Source: Gammaproteobacteria bacterium
GTDB lineage: Bacteria > Pseudomonadota > Gammaproteobacteria > Burkholderiales > Gallionellaceae
Reading direction: 5' to 3'
DNA length: 64,000 bases
Assembly: GCA_018820925.1 (NCBI GenBank)
Contig: JAHJNJ010000039.1
Location: 17,525-81,524 of the forward strand
Shown here piece after piece: positions 36,950 to 46,037 of the stretch (position 1 is the first letter of the stretch; each line of letters begins with the position of its first letter). The position numbers were made by a program, and so were the translations under genes. The notes beneath the pieces are model-generated. The model worked only from the letters and a program-made list of their open reading frames with translations, was not told the origin of the DNA and searched no databases.

Positions 36950-37683
36950 CGGGATTGTTTCTGCAGGATGGGTTGCCATATGCCATCCTGCAAGCCCTGT
37001 AGCGGCTGGAATTTGACCTTGTATGCCATCTTGCGGCTGCCGGCGATCCAGTAGCCGAGATACAAATAGGGCAGTTTCAGCTTGCGGCACAGTTCGATCT
37101 GCCACAGCACGTTGTAGGTGCCGAAACTCGCGTGCGGCACATCGGTATCGTAGAACGTGTAGACCGCGGACAACCCGTCCTGCAGCACATCGATCACGCT
37201 CACCATGCGCAGCACATCCTTTTCCCGGAATTCCACCAGCAGCGTGTCGACATGGCTTTGCAGCAGGAAATTGCGGTATTGCTCCGGGCTGTCGTCGTCC
37301 ATGCCGCCGTCGCGGTGGCGGGCCTCCTGATAGCGGCGGTATAACTCAAAATATTCCGGCTTGTCCTGCAGCGCATGCAGCGTCGCATTCAGGTCGTAAT
37401 GCTGCCGGCAACTGCGGCGCTGCGAGCGCGTCGGCTGGAAGTCTTCAGTCACCACGCGCACCGGCACGCACTGCTGGCAGGTATCGCAACGCGGACGGTA
37501 GGTGAAAGTGCCGCTGCGGCGAAAGCCGTGGCGTACCAGTTCCGAGTACACGGCAGTGGAGATGAGGAAGCTGGGTGTGGCAACCTGCGAGCGCGCTTCC
37601 GCCTCCGGCAGATAACTGCACGGGTAGGGTGCAGTCAGGTAGAGGTGTAAAGCGGACAGCGGGATGTCGTTGAGCAGGCTCAT
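36943..37683 (-). CDS. bpt: Aspartate/glutamate leucyltransferase Bpt
   Basis: The 246-residue protein has the N-terminal Cys-rich ATE motif ([19 protein letters not shown]) and the GNAT-like C-terminal domain (YFYD-type [34 protein letters not shown]). Bacterial members of this family add Leu to N-terminal Asp or Glu, marking proteins for ClpS-ClpAP. It overlaps aat by ATGA. Confidence 0.95.
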   Translation of the reverse strand: MSLLNDIPLSALHLYLTAPYPCSYLPEAEARSQVATPSFLISTAVYSELVRHGFRRSGTFTYRPRCDTCQQCVPVRVVTEDFQPTRSQRRSCRQHYDLNATLHALQDKPEYFELYRRYQEARHRDGGMDDDSPEQYRNFLLQSHVDTLLVEFREKDVLRMVSVIDVLQDGLSAVYTFYDTDVPHASFGTYNVLWQIELCRKLKLPYLYLGYWIAGSRKMAYKVKFQPLQGLQDGIWQPILQKQSRC

Positions 37684-38420
37684 ATGAACAGGTCTTTATC
37701 GAATTGCCAGACAGGTACAGGGCTACAGTTTATCAAGTCTTGCAGGCGGGCGATGAAATCCTTGCGCGGAATTTCGCGGGCGCCCAGCGAGGCCAGATGC
37801 GGCGTATTCATTTGACAGTCGATCATGCCGAAATTCCATCTCGCGAGTTGCGCGGCAAGATGGGCGAGCGCGATCTTGGACGCATCCGTCCTGCGGCTGA
37901 ACATGGATTCGCCGAAGAACATTTTGCCCAGCGCCACGCCATAGAGTCCGCCGACCAGTTCGCCATCCAACCATGTTTCCACCGAATGCGCATGGCCCAG
38001 GCGGTGCAATTCGCAATAGGCGGCAATCATTTCCTCATGTATCCACGTGCCGCTGGCGCCTGCGCGCGGTGCGGCGCAGGCGCGCATTACTTGCTCAAAG
38101 CCTGTCCTGAGCTTGTCGAAGTGACCTGTCCTGAGCCCCGTCGAAGGGGCATTGTCGAAGCGCACCTCGTGCCGGCCATTGCGCAAGGTTTTGCGCAGCG
38201 AATTGGATATTTTGAATTCGTTTGGGAACAGCACCATGCGCGGATCCGGGCTCCACCACAGGATGGGCTCCCCCGCACTGAACCAGGGAAAAACTCCGTG
38301 GCGGTAGGCTTCCAGCAAGCGGTCCGCGGAGAGATCGCCGCCCGCCGCGAGCAGGCCGTTGGGCGAGCGCAAGGCTTGCGTGACCGGCGGAAAAGTATTG
38401 TTGTGCAGTAGCGGAATCAT
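37680..38420 (-). CDS. aat: Leucyl/phenylalanyl-tRNA-protein transferase, with in-frame repeat insertion
   Basis: The 246-residue protein has the Aat hallmarks [46 protein letters not shown] and [21 protein letters not shown]. It adds Leu or Phe to N-terminal Lys or Arg. An interspersed repeat (38100-38147) inserts 16 residues ([16 protein letters not shown]) into the otherwise conserved [13 protein letters not shown] stretch, right before the substrate-binding region. The frame is kept and there is no stop, so the enzyme may still work with a surface loop. It is first gene of the aat-bpt unit. Confidence 0.93.
   Translation of the reverse strand: MIPLLHNNTFPPVTQALRSPNGLLAAGGDLSADRLLEAYRHGVFPWFSAGEPILWWSPDPRMVLFPNEFKISNSLRKTLRNGRHEVRFDNAPSTGLRTGHFDKLRTGFEQVMRACAAPRAGASGTWIHEEMIAAYCELHRLGHAHSVETWLDGELVGGLYGVALGKMFFGESMFSRRTDASKIALAHLAAQLARWNFGMIDCQMNTPHLASLGAREIPRKDFIARLQDLINCSPVPVWQFDKDLFI
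38100..38147. repeat. Interspersed CTGTCCTGAGC repeat inserted in frame in aat
   Basis: The 48 bases contain two direct copies of CCTGTCCTGAGC, each followed by a GTCGAAG core (TTGTCGAAG, then CCCGTCGAAGG). This resembles the widespread REP-like sequence CTGAGC-N-TGTCGAAG. Length divisible by three keeps aat open and adds 16 residues. The insert ends are defined by restoring the family sequence around it, so they may shift by a few bases. Confidence 0.8.
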
Positions 38421-38517
38421 TGCAAATTAATGTTTTGGGACTTCTGACATATGGTAAGTGCTGTCGATTTGTGCTTATATTATGACCCATACAAAGAGCG
38501 TGAACCTGGGAGACGCC

Positions 38518-40050
38518 ATGTTAGGCATATTTGGCAAGAAATCGGATCACCCGCTGGCGGATATCAAATCGGCGCAGCAGGTGCTGCAGGATATCCCCAA
38601 GAACGATGCGCTGAGTACGGTGCAGGAGCTGACGAGCTGGATAGAATCCATCCTCGAGTTGGCCGATGATTTCCGTCTGGATCATGAATTTGCCGTGCTG
38701 CGCATGTTCGACGAGGCGGCTCAACCGCATGTGCGCAAGCTGATGCGCGATTACTTTGCCGTACAACCCGTTTCGAAATTCCAGGAGAACCGCCTGTGGA
38801 TGGTGCTCGACGGGTTTTATACGCAGAGCGAACTGGTGCATTACGATGTGCTGACACGCTATATCAACGATGGTCGCGGTGCTTCGGGCGTCAAACCGGA
38901 TTTGGCATTGCTGGTGTCGCGCGGCATTGCGGCACTGACCGGGCGTTTGAAAATGTCGGCGGCACGTTATGCGCTGGTTGAGCCGTCATTATGGAAACAC
39001 CTGGCGGATTTCTATGCACATGCCGAGACGCACGATTATCAAGACGATGTCGTGGGCTTGTATCCGGGCGTGCCCGGTGACACTTCGGTGAAACAGGAGA
39101 TTGCCGCTTTGCTGGTCTGGTACGGTGTGAGTGCGGGCGTGTTGAACCCTTTGCACGAACATATCACCGAACGCCTGATTGCCTATGCGGGCAAGGGGCT
39201 GCGGGTGGACGGGCAGTACAACGCCAATGCACTGTTCGTGTTCGATCTTGCCCAGCCGACACCGCCTATGCGCGTGGCAAGCGACGCCACGCTACACCCC
39301 GCACTGCGTTTCTTTTCGGTCGCTGAAGAGCTGAAACAGCTGTCATTGCTGTCCAAAACACTGGAAAAAGGCATCGTGCCGGACGATGTCAATTTTGGCG
39401 GGGCGAACTACGATGTCGAACTGGTGCGCGATATTTTGCGCAAACTGATAGACCACTTGACCCAGCCCCTGCCAACCCGCCGCAACCCGCGTCGCAAAAT
39501 CAGCGTGAACCTGAAAGTGGCGAACGGCTTCTTCAGGATGCTGGAACAGGCGGATGTGGGGCTGAACTTTTTCAATCCGGACACGGCGGAAATCTGGGAT
39601 GTCGAAGACATCAGCGCCACCGGTTTTCGCAGCGTGCTTCCGGCTTCGCATGTGGACGGGATCAAGATCGGCTCCCTGATCGGCAGCAAGCCGGAAAATG
39701 TCCAGAACTGGGGTGCGGGCATCGTGCGCCGCCTGAGCCGGGACGAAAAAAACAATCTGCACGTCGGCGTGGAAGTGCTCAGCACACAGATTGTCGGCAT
39801 CTCGCTGACCGACCGTGCCCAGCCGGCCGACGAGGACATGCAGATCGCCTTGTATTTGAACCGCCCCGGCGATACCAGCGGGGAAGCCTGGCTGCTGATG
39901 CGCCCCAACACCTTCTCTCCCAACCGCAGCCTGAACATGGACTTGAACGGCAAGGGATACCTGTTGCTGCCGCTGGCATTGGTGGAGACCGGCGACGACT
40001 ACGACCTGGCGCGTTACCGTCGCATGGAACAGGAAGCTGCAGCCGAATAG
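38518..40050 (+). CDS. Cytosolic protein with C-terminal PilZ-like domain
   Basis: The 510-residue protein has no membrane segment. The first ~310 residues are helical and unrecognised. The C-terminal part has RRNPRRK (321-327) followed 37 residues later by DISATGF (364-370), the R-x3-R and D-x-S-x2-G elements of PilZ c-di-GMP receptors. The spacing is near the usual range. The start ATG 38518 has GGGAG seven bases upstream. It reads alone, divergent from aat. It may be a c-di-GMP effector; the N-terminal role is unknown. Confidence 0.7.
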   Translation: MLGIFGKKSDHPLADIKSAQQVLQDIPKNDALSTVQELTSWIESILELADDFRLDHEFAVLRMFDEAAQPHVRKLMRDYFAVQPVSKFQENRLWMVLDGFYTQSELVHYDVLTRYINDGRGASGVKPDLALLVSRGIAALTGRLKMSAARYALVEPSLWKHLADFYAHAETHDYQDDVVGLYPGVPGDTSVKQEIAALLVWYGVSAGVLNPLHEHITERLIAYAGKGLRVDGQYNANALFVFDLAQPTPPMRVASDATLHPALRFFSVAEELKQLSLLSKTLEKGIVPDDVNFGGANYDVELVRDILRKLIDHLTQPLPTRRNPRRKISVNLKVANGFFRMLEQADVGLNFFNPDTAEIWDVEDISATGFRSVLPASHVDGIKIGSLIGSKPENVQNWGAGIVRRLSRDEKNNLHVGVEVLSTQIVGISLTDRAQPADEDMQIALYLNRPGDTSGEAWLLMRPNTFSPNRSLNMDLNGKGYLLLPLALVETGDDYDLARYRRMEQEAAAE

Positions 40051-40054
40051 CGCT

Positions 40055-40744
40055 TTATTCGGAAAGTCTCTGCGTCAGCCACTGCTCAATATCGCGAATC
40101 TCTTCCGGGCACACCGAGTGCGGCATGGGGTAATCGTGCCAATCCAGCGGGTAACCCTGCCGCAATAGTTCCTCACATGACGCCCGTCCGAAAGCATACG
40201 GAATAACCGGATCGATCTGCCCATGTGCCATGAAAATGGGGACGGTTTTGGCCGCCGCAGTCGCTTCTGCGGCCAAGGTCTGCTTCAGCGGCAGATAAGT
40301 TGAGAGCGCCAATATCCCTCCCAGTTTTTCCTTGTGGCGTAACCCGGTATACAAAACGACCGCGCCGCCTTGGGAAAAACCCGCGAGGAAAATGTTTTCG
40401 GCGGCAATACCGCGCTGCCTTTCCTGCGCGATCAATTTTTCCACCTCGGCCTGCGATTCGCGCAGCCCTTGCGCATCCTCGTTCCGCCCGATGCTGGCGG
40501 AAAACTCTGCCGATGCGGCGGCGGTCAGGATGTCATACCAGGCGCGCATCACATAACCGCCGTTGATGGTTACCGGGCGCATGGGGGCATGCGGGAAAAT
40601 GTAGCGGACTGCAACGGGGAGTTGCATCTCTTCGGCGATGGGCACGAAATCTTCGCCATCCGCGCCCAGTCCGTGCAACCAGATGATGCTGTGTTTGGGA
40701 TTGGAGCCGGTATCCAGGGTGATGTTGGGGAGAATAGAGGTCAT
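40055..40744 (-). CDS. Alpha/beta hydrolase, carboxylesterase/lysophospholipase type
   Basis: The 229-residue protein belongs to the phospholipase/carboxylesterase family: IIWLHGLGADGEDF oxyanion region, nucleophile GFSQGG, Asp in GQIDPVIP, and catalytic His in YPMPHSV. The substrate is unknown; relatives hydrolyse short-chain esters or lysophospholipids. It lies 29 bases after darP on the same strand. Confidence 0.92.
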   Translation of the reverse strand: MTSILPNITLDTGSNPKHSIIWLHGLGADGEDFVPIAEEMQLPVAVRYIFPHAPMRPVTINGGYVMRAWYDILTAAASAEFSASIGRNEDAQGLRESQAEVEKLIAQERQRGIAAENIFLAGFSQGGAVVLYTGLRHKEKLGGILALSTYLPLKQTLAAEATAAAKTVPIFMAHGQIDPVIPYAFGRASCEELLRQGYPLDWHDYPMPHSVCPEEIRDIEQWLTQRLSE

Positions 40745-40773
40745 TACGGTGCTTCCGCTCTGTACAGTCTGAA

Positions 40774-41295
40774 TCAATCTGGTTCGGGAATAATGTCTCT
40801 AAGAACCTGAAACAGTTCGCGGTAACTCTTCGGCGGTTTCAGGAGCTCTTTCTCCTTGTGCGCATTGCGGATCAGGGTGCGCAAGTGCTGCGCATCGGCT
40901 TGCGGGTGCGCAGCCAGCAGTTCGGTGAGCGCATCCGGTTGCTCGATCAGGCGGTCGCGCCAATGCTCGACCTGGTGCAGGTATGCCGTGTGCTGGCGCG
41001 ATACGCCGTTCCAGGCATCAAGCTTGGCCTGGATGGGGGCGGGGTCCACCTCGCGCATCAAACGGCCGATATATTGCAGTTGGCGACTGAGCGCGCCGAA
41101 CTTGGTCATGCGCTTGTAGTCCAGGATGGCTTGCAGCAAGTCTTCTTCCAGATTGAGTTCTTTCAGCTTCTCTTTGGACAAGGCAGTCAGCGTTTTGCCC
41201 AGATCCTGCAGTCCGAGCATCTGCTTCTTGATTTTGGTTTTGCTGGGGGGAAGCTCTTCTTCCAGTTCGTCGTCGTGTCTTTGGCGCGTATTCAT
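40774..41295 (-). CDS. darP: Ribosome-associated assembly factor DarP (YjgA, DUF615)
   Basis: The 173-residue helical, highly charged protein has the DUF615 signature KKQMLGLQDLGKTLTALSKE and KFGALSRQLQYIGRLMRE. E. coli DarP binds late 50S precursors. It is divergent from pmbA, an arrangement conserved in proteobacteria. Confidence 0.93.
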   Translation of the reverse strand: MNTRQRHDDELEEELPPSKTKIKKQMLGLQDLGKTLTALSKEKLKELNLEEDLLQAILDYKRMTKFGALSRQLQYIGRLMREVDPAPIQAKLDAWNGVSRQHTAYLHQVEHWRDRLIEQPDALTELLAAHPQADAQHLRTLIRNAHKEKELLKPPKSYRELFQVLRDIIPEPD

Positions 41296-41361
41296 GGGGT
41301 CGGTAAGTTCAACAGATGTTGCTATGATAGCGCCTCCCGACGAACCAGCCCCGCGAATTTT

Positions 41362-42708
41362 ATGAACAGCAAAGTTTCCAAAGCCTTTCACAGCGCCGAT
41401 TCCCTGCAGCAACTGGCCGCCGATGTCGTCCACTACGCCCGCCAGCAGGGCGCTTCCGCGAGCTCGACCGAGGTGTCGGAAGGTTTCGGCCAGACCGTTA
41501 CGGTGCGCCACGGCGCGGTCGAGACCATCGAATACAACCGCGACAAGGGCATGAGCGTCAGCGTGTATATCGGCCAGCGCCGTGGCAACGCGAGTTCCTC
41601 GGACTTTTCGAAGAAAGCGCTGCGCGACACTGTGGATGCCGCGCTCAACATCGCGCGCTACACCGCGGAGGACGATTGCGCCGGGCTGCCTGACGCCGAC
41701 CAACTCGCCACCGAATTTCCCGACCTCGACCTGTATCACCCGTGGCAGATCAACGTCGAACAAGCCATTGCGCTGGCAAGCGAATGCGAGCAGGCCGCGT
41801 TCCGCACCGACAAGCGCGTCAATAACTCCGAAGGCGCCACCGTCAACGTCAATGAGGGGCGCTTCGTGCAGGCCAACAGCCTGGGTTTCATCGCCGGTTA
41901 TCCCAGTTCGCGCCACAGCGTGAGCTGCTCGGTGATCGCCGGCAAAGGCGACGGCATGCAGCGCGACTACTGGTACGGTTCGGCGCGCGATGCGCGCGAA
42001 ATATTGAAAGTGGAAGAGATCGGCCGTATCGCCGCCGAGCGCACCGTGCGCCGCCTGAACGCGCGCAAACTCGACACCGTGCAGTGCCCGGTACTTTTCG
42101 AAGCGCCCATCGCAGGCGGGCTGTTCGGCCATTTTGTCAATGCGGTGAGCGGTAGCAGCCTGTACCGGAAATCCTCGTTCCTGCTCGATCAACTGGATAA
42201 ACCCGTTTTCTCCAACAACATCCGTATCGACGATGTGCCGGACATCCCGCGCGGACTGGGCAGCAGCGCCTTCGACGACGAAGGCGTGCGCACCCGCCGC
42301 CGCGCCGTGGTGGAAGAAGGCGTGCTGCGCGGTTACTTCCTCGGCAGCTATTCCGCACGCAAGCTCGGCATGCAGACCACAGGCAACGCGGGCGGCACGC
42401 ACAACCTCATCATCCGGCCGGGCGAGCTGGACTTCAACGGACTGCTGCGCAAGATGCAGCGCGGCCTGCTGGTCACCGAACTGCTCGGCCACGGCGTCAA
42501 TCCTGTTACCGGCGACTATTCGCGCGGCGCGGCCGGTTTCTGGGTCGAGCACGGCGAGATCCAGTACCCGGTGGAAGAGATCACCATCGCGGGCAACCTC
42601 AAGGATATGTACAAACACATCGCCGCCGTCGGCAACGACGTGCTGGTGCAGGGTGCGCGCCAGTGCGGTTCGGTGCTGATCGAAAACATGACGGTGGCGG
42701 GTCGGTAG
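41362..42708 (+). CDS. pmbA: Metalloprotease-like protein PmbA/TldE
   Basis: The 448-residue protein has the TldD/PmbA fold: VRHGAVETIEYNRDKGMSVSVYIG, GGTHNLIIRPGE and YPVEEITIAGNLKDM. TldE pairs with TldD, which supplies the zinc site, to cleave small peptides such as CcdA or microcin precursors. tldD is not in the window. It is divergent from darP. Confidence 0.95.
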   Translation: MNSKVSKAFHSADSLQQLAADVVHYARQQGASASSTEVSEGFGQTVTVRHGAVETIEYNRDKGMSVSVYIGQRRGNASSSDFSKKALRDTVDAALNIARYTAEDDCAGLPDADQLATEFPDLDLYHPWQINVEQAIALASECEQAAFRTDKRVNNSEGATVNVNEGRFVQANSLGFIAGYPSSRHSVSCSVIAGKGDGMQRDYWYGSARDAREILKVEEIGRIAAERTVRRLNARKLDTVQCPVLFEAPIAGGLFGHFVNAVSGSSLYRKSSFLLDQLDKPVFSNNIRIDDVPDIPRGLGSSAFDDEGVRTRRRAVVEEGVLRGYFLGSYSARKLGMQTTGNAGGTHNLIIRPGELDFNGLLRKMQRGLLVTELLGHGVNPVTGDYSRGAAGFWVEHGEIQYPVEEITIAGNLKDMYKHIAAVGNDVLVQGARQCGSVLIENMTVAGR

Positions 42709-42720
42709 GAAGCCGCCGGC

Positions 42721-43269
42721 ATGGAGACGGGTGGGCTCACTTTCCGCCGTGCCGCAGTTCCGGATGCGGCAGCCCTGGCCGATCTCATCAATTCCGCCTA
42801 TCGGGGAGAAACAAGCAGGAAGGGATGGACGACGGAAGCCGATCTGCTGGACGGGTTGCGTACCACTGCGCAGGAGATACGGCAGCTCATTGAGGGGCGG
42901 GATTCATTCTTTCTTCTCTGCCAGCGTGGCGCAGTGCTTGCAGGATCTGTGCAAGTCGAAAAGCAGGGGGAACAGGCCTATATCGGCATGTTTGTTGTGC
43001 GGCCGGATATGCAAGGCGCCGGAATCGGCAAGCGCTTGCTGGAAGAGGCCGAAACTCAGGCAAGAAGAGAATGGGGCGTGACCTCCTGCATCATGATCGT
43101 CATCACCTTGCGCCAGGAATTGATCGCGTTCTATGAGCGGCGCGGCTACCGGCGTACCGGCGAGCTGAGCGAGTTTCCGGTGAACCCGGCGCTCTGGGCT
43201 CCCAGGGTGAGCGGACTGGAAATGGAAAAGATGGAGAAGCGCTGCAACCCGGATGGCGCGCATATATAG
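42721..43269 (+). CDS. GNAT-family N-acetyltransferase
   Basis: The 182-residue protein has the acetyl-CoA-binding motif IGMFVVRPDMQGAGIGKRLL and the C-terminal FYERRGYRRTGEL of GNAT enzymes. The substrate is unknown. It starts 12 bases after pmbA, so it may share its transcript. Confidence 0.9.
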   Translation: METGGLTFRRAAVPDAAALADLINSAYRGETSRKGWTTEADLLDGLRTTAQEIRQLIEGRDSFFLLCQRGAVLAGSVQVEKQGEQAYIGMFVVRPDMQGAGIGKRLLEEAETQARREWGVTSCIMIVITLRQELIAFYERRGYRRTGELSEFPVNPALWAPRVSGLEMEKMEKRCNPDGAHI

Positions 43270-43363
43270 GGTGGCAACGCCAATTCTCCCGTTGGCAAAG
43301 GGTAAAACAGAATCGCGGAGTGGAATGCTGAAGTGAACAATTATTACAAGTCAGGGAGTGAAC

Positions 43364-43798
43364 ATGGGATTCTTTTCAAAATTGTTCGGGCATAACGCAG
43401 GCAACGAGGCGAAAATGCGCGAGGCCATTCGTTCGGAAATAAGTATTCCTGAAGCTATCGATGTACATATGAGGTGGAAGGGACGTTTGCAAAGCTATGT
43501 GGACGGGACGTCAAAGGAGCAACTTGATCCAATGGTTATTTGCCGCGACGACCAATGCGATCTGGGAAAATGGATACTCGGCCCCGCGCTGCAATACTTT
43601 CATGATGACGAAGGCTTCGAAAAATTGCGTTCAGACCATGCCAATTTCCATTTTGTGGCAGGTTCCGTGGTGATGAAAGTGAAGGACAACGATCTGGCCG
43701 CTTCGGAGGCGTTGTTGAATAACGAATATGCACGCGCATCCCGCGATGTGATTCAGGATTTGACTGAATTAAACAAACTTTTGCGCCAGGAAGAATAG
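43364..43798 (+). CDS. CZB (chemoreceptor zinc-binding) domain protein
   Basis: The 144-residue protein has the CZB ligands in order: His in AIDVHMRWKGRL, Cys in CDLGKWILG, and two His in DHANFHFVAG. CZB domains bind zinc through His3Cys and in other proteins control chemotaxis or diguanylate cyclases. Here it stands alone. ATG 43364 has AGGGAG six bases upstream; a GTG six bases earlier is less likely. Confidence 0.88.
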   Translation: MGFFSKLFGHNAGNEAKMREAIRSEISIPEAIDVHMRWKGRLQSYVDGTSKEQLDPMVICRDDQCDLGKWILGPALQYFHDDEGFEKLRSDHANFHFVAGSVVMKVKDNDLAASEALLNNEYARASRDVIQDLTELNKLLRQEE

Positions 43799-43898
43799 GG
43801 TGGGCCGCATCAATTTCTGCGGAGCAGAATAGCCAACGGCCCAGGAGACCGTTGGAAAACCAGTTTGTGGAATCGCATTCGCGTCCTGTGGACACGTG

Positions 43899-44357
43899 TC
43901 AATAAGCAAAGAATCTCTTTAGCGCATTATTCAGCCAGCCGGCCGCTTCCTGGTCGTCGCTCTCGGTAATCGTTCTCACCGACTCGACATAATCGCGATC
44001 CTCGCCTTTGATGTGACTGGCCAGCCAGCCTTTCAGCAAGTTCAGCAGTTCCGGCGCGATATCTTCGCCATGGGAGGAGCGTTCCCTGATGGAGGCCACT
44101 TTCTTCATGAAAACTTCATGGATGCGCCGGTGCGCTTTCAGGTAGGGATAGCCGGCTTTTTCCTGCAGGTCTTCCTCGAATTCGAAGTGGGTAACCGTGT
44201 AATTGAGCAGACCTTCCATGACGTGATTGGTCTCTTCGGCGTTACCCGTTTCGAGCGCGTCATTCAGTTCGTTGATGAAAGCAACAATCCGTTTGTGCTG
44301 GTCATCGATGACCGGAATGCCAAATTCCAGATCGCGAGTCCATTCCAGAAATGCCAT
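43899..44357 (-). CDS. Bacteriohemerythrin
   Basis: The 152-residue protein has all hemerythrin di-iron ligands: His in IPVIDDQHKRIV, HFEFEE, HRRIHEVF, and HIKGEDRDY. It should bind O2 reversibly for storage, delivery or sensing. It is convergent with the CZB gene. The C-terminus is extended by about 20 residues past the last ligand. Confidence 0.94.
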   Translation of the reverse strand: MAFLEWTRDLEFGIPVIDDQHKRIVAFINELNDALETGNAEETNHVMEGLLNYTVTHFEFEEDLQEKAGYPYLKAHRRIHEVFMKKVASIRERSSHGEDIAPELLNLLKGWLASHIKGEDRDYVESVRTITESDDQEAAGWLNNALKRFFAY

Positions 44358-44481
44358 GCTTCCCCCTGATTGAGTTCGTTATTATTTAGAGCAACGGCGA
44401 TTATTCAGCGCACGATACCCGATTTGGCGCCCGGCATCAAAGCCGTATTCCGGATAGGGCTGAAGTGTTCAGGGGTATTCC

Positions 44482-45387
44482 CTAGCGCGGCTCGATTTGC
44501 CACAGGTGTTGCGACACCGAGAACCACGCACCCAGCCAGCCCAGGTAAGCCGAGAACCCCAGCAGGGTCACGCTGTCGGCCAGCGAGAGGTGTTGCAGGC
44601 TGAAGTTGCCGGCGTAGAGCTGGGTGAGCGTGCCGACCTGGTGGTTTAGCAGCAACAGGCTGCCAGCCACCAGCAGCCATGCGGCGATGCCGCCCAGCAG
44701 TCCCTGGGTGAAGCCGAAATAGAGGAAAGGGCGGCGGATGAAGGCGTCGGTCGCACCGATGAGTTTCGCCACTTCGATTTCTTCGCGGCGGGTGAGGATT
44801 TGCAGGCGGATGGTGTTGAAGGTGATGGCAATCAGGGCGAAGCTCAACAGCGCGGCGAGAATGGCGACCGCCATGCGCCCGAAATCCAGCAGCGCTTCCA
44901 GTTTGTGTATCCAGGCCGAATCGAGTTGCACATGCTCGACGTGTTGCCAGGTCTTCAGTTCATCGCGCAGCGCCTCCAGCGCCTTCACGCTGCCGTCCCC
45001 GGGATACACGACAAACGCATCCGGCAGAGGATTTTGCGACAGGCCGCCGATCACGTCGGAGAGTCCGGTGCTTTGCTGCAGTTTTTTCAATGCCACTTCG
45101 CGCGAAACGAACTCGATGCTTTTGATGCCTGCCTGCTGTTTGAGTTTGTCGCCGATGTGTTCGATGTCGCCGCTGCCTGTGCCAGTGGCGAGGAACATAC
45201 TGATCTGCGGTGTGCCCGCGATTTGTGCGCCGAGTGCCTGCACGCTCTTCAACAATACATAGCCGCCGACCGGCAGGCTCAGTGCAATGCCTATGATCAG
45301 GACGTTGAGCAGCGTGGAGTTGGGCGTGAGCAGCAGGCGGCGCAAGGTATGGTGCAGCACACGCAGATGTTCGATCAGCGTTTTCAT
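44482..45387 (-). CDS. ftsX: Cell division protein FtsX
   Basis: The 301-residue protein has four membrane helices with the large periplasmic loop after the first (about 45-165) and the FtsX core LLSFALIAITFNTIRLQILTRREEIEVAKLIGAT. With FtsE it forms an ABC-type complex that activates septal peptidoglycan hydrolases. It overlaps ftsE by ATGA. Confidence 0.95.
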   Translation of the reverse strand: MKTLIEHLRVLHHTLRRLLLTPNSTLLNVLIIGIALSLPVGGYVLLKSVQALGAQIAGTPQISMFLATGTGSGDIEHIGDKLKQQAGIKSIEFVSREVALKKLQQSTGLSDVIGGLSQNPLPDAFVVYPGDGSVKALEALRDELKTWQHVEHVQLDSAWIHKLEALLDFGRMAVAILAALLSFALIAITFNTIRLQILTRREEIEVAKLIGATDAFIRRPFLYFGFTQGLLGGIAAWLLVAGSLLLLNHQVGTLTQLYAGNFSLQHLSLADSVTLLGFSAYLGWLGAWFSVSQHLWQIEPR

Positions 45388-46037
45388 GCTTGCAGTTCTC
45401 CCTGTTTGAGGTGTAACGCGCGTGCCGGGAACATGCGCAGGATGCTTTCGTCGTGGGTGGAGATGAGCAGCGTGACACCGACCTGATGGAACGATTTGAA
45501 GATGTTCATGATCTCGTTGGCATACTCGGTGTCGAGATTGCCCGTGGGTTCGTCCGCCAGCAGGATGGTGGGGCGGTTCACGATCGCGCGGGCAATGCAC
45601 AGGCGCTGCTGCTCGCCGCCGGAGAGCGCGATGGGGTTGGCCTTTTCACGGTCGAGCAGGCCGACTTTGTCCAGCGCGGCGCGCACGCGCTTGGCCGACT
45701 CGCGGTGCTCGAAGCCGCAGATTTGCAGCGGCAGCATCACGTTGTCGAAGGCGTTGCGGTCGAACAACAGCTTGTGGTCCTGGAAAATCAGCCCGATGTT
45801 GCGGCGCAATTGCGGGATGGCGGCGGATTTGATGGAGCGGATGTTCTGTCCCTTGACGAGCACGCCGCCGCTGCTGGGGCGCTCGATGGCGGCGATGAGT
45901 TTGAGCAGCGTGCTCTTGCCCGCGCCGGAGTGGCCGGTGAGATACACCATCTCGCCCTCGGCAATGTCGAAGTTCACATTTTTCAGAGCTTCATGGCCGC
46001 CGGGGTAGCGCTTATAGACCTGGTTGAATTTGATCAT
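45384..46037 (-). CDS. ftsE: Cell division ATP-binding protein FtsE
   Basis: The 217-residue ABC ATPase has Walker A GHSGAGKS, signature LSGGEQQR, Walker [13 protein letters not shown] and the H-loop. It energises FtsX. The ftsY-ftsE-ftsX order is that of E. coli, and the start overlaps the ftsY stop by one base. Confidence 0.97.
   Translation of the reverse strand: MIKFNQVYKRYPGGHEALKNVNFDIAEGEMVYLTGHSGAGKSTLLKLIAAIERPSSGGVLVKGQNIRSIKSAAIPQLRRNIGLIFQDHKLLFDRNAFDNVMLPLQICGFEHRESAKRVRAALDKVGLLDREKANPIALSGGEQQRLCIARAIVNRPTILLADEPTGNLDTEYANEIMNIFKSFHQVGVTLLISTHDESILRMFPARALHLKQGELQA

Noticed and set aside
38100..38147. Frameshift or pseudogene in aat
   Set aside because: The insert is 48 bases, the frame continues on both sides and all other Aat motifs are intact.
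40774..42618. A long minus-strand frame extending darP upstream through pmbA
   Set aside because: Only the last 173 codons match DarP; the upstream part is antisense to pmbA, and ATG 41295 gives the family N-terminus.
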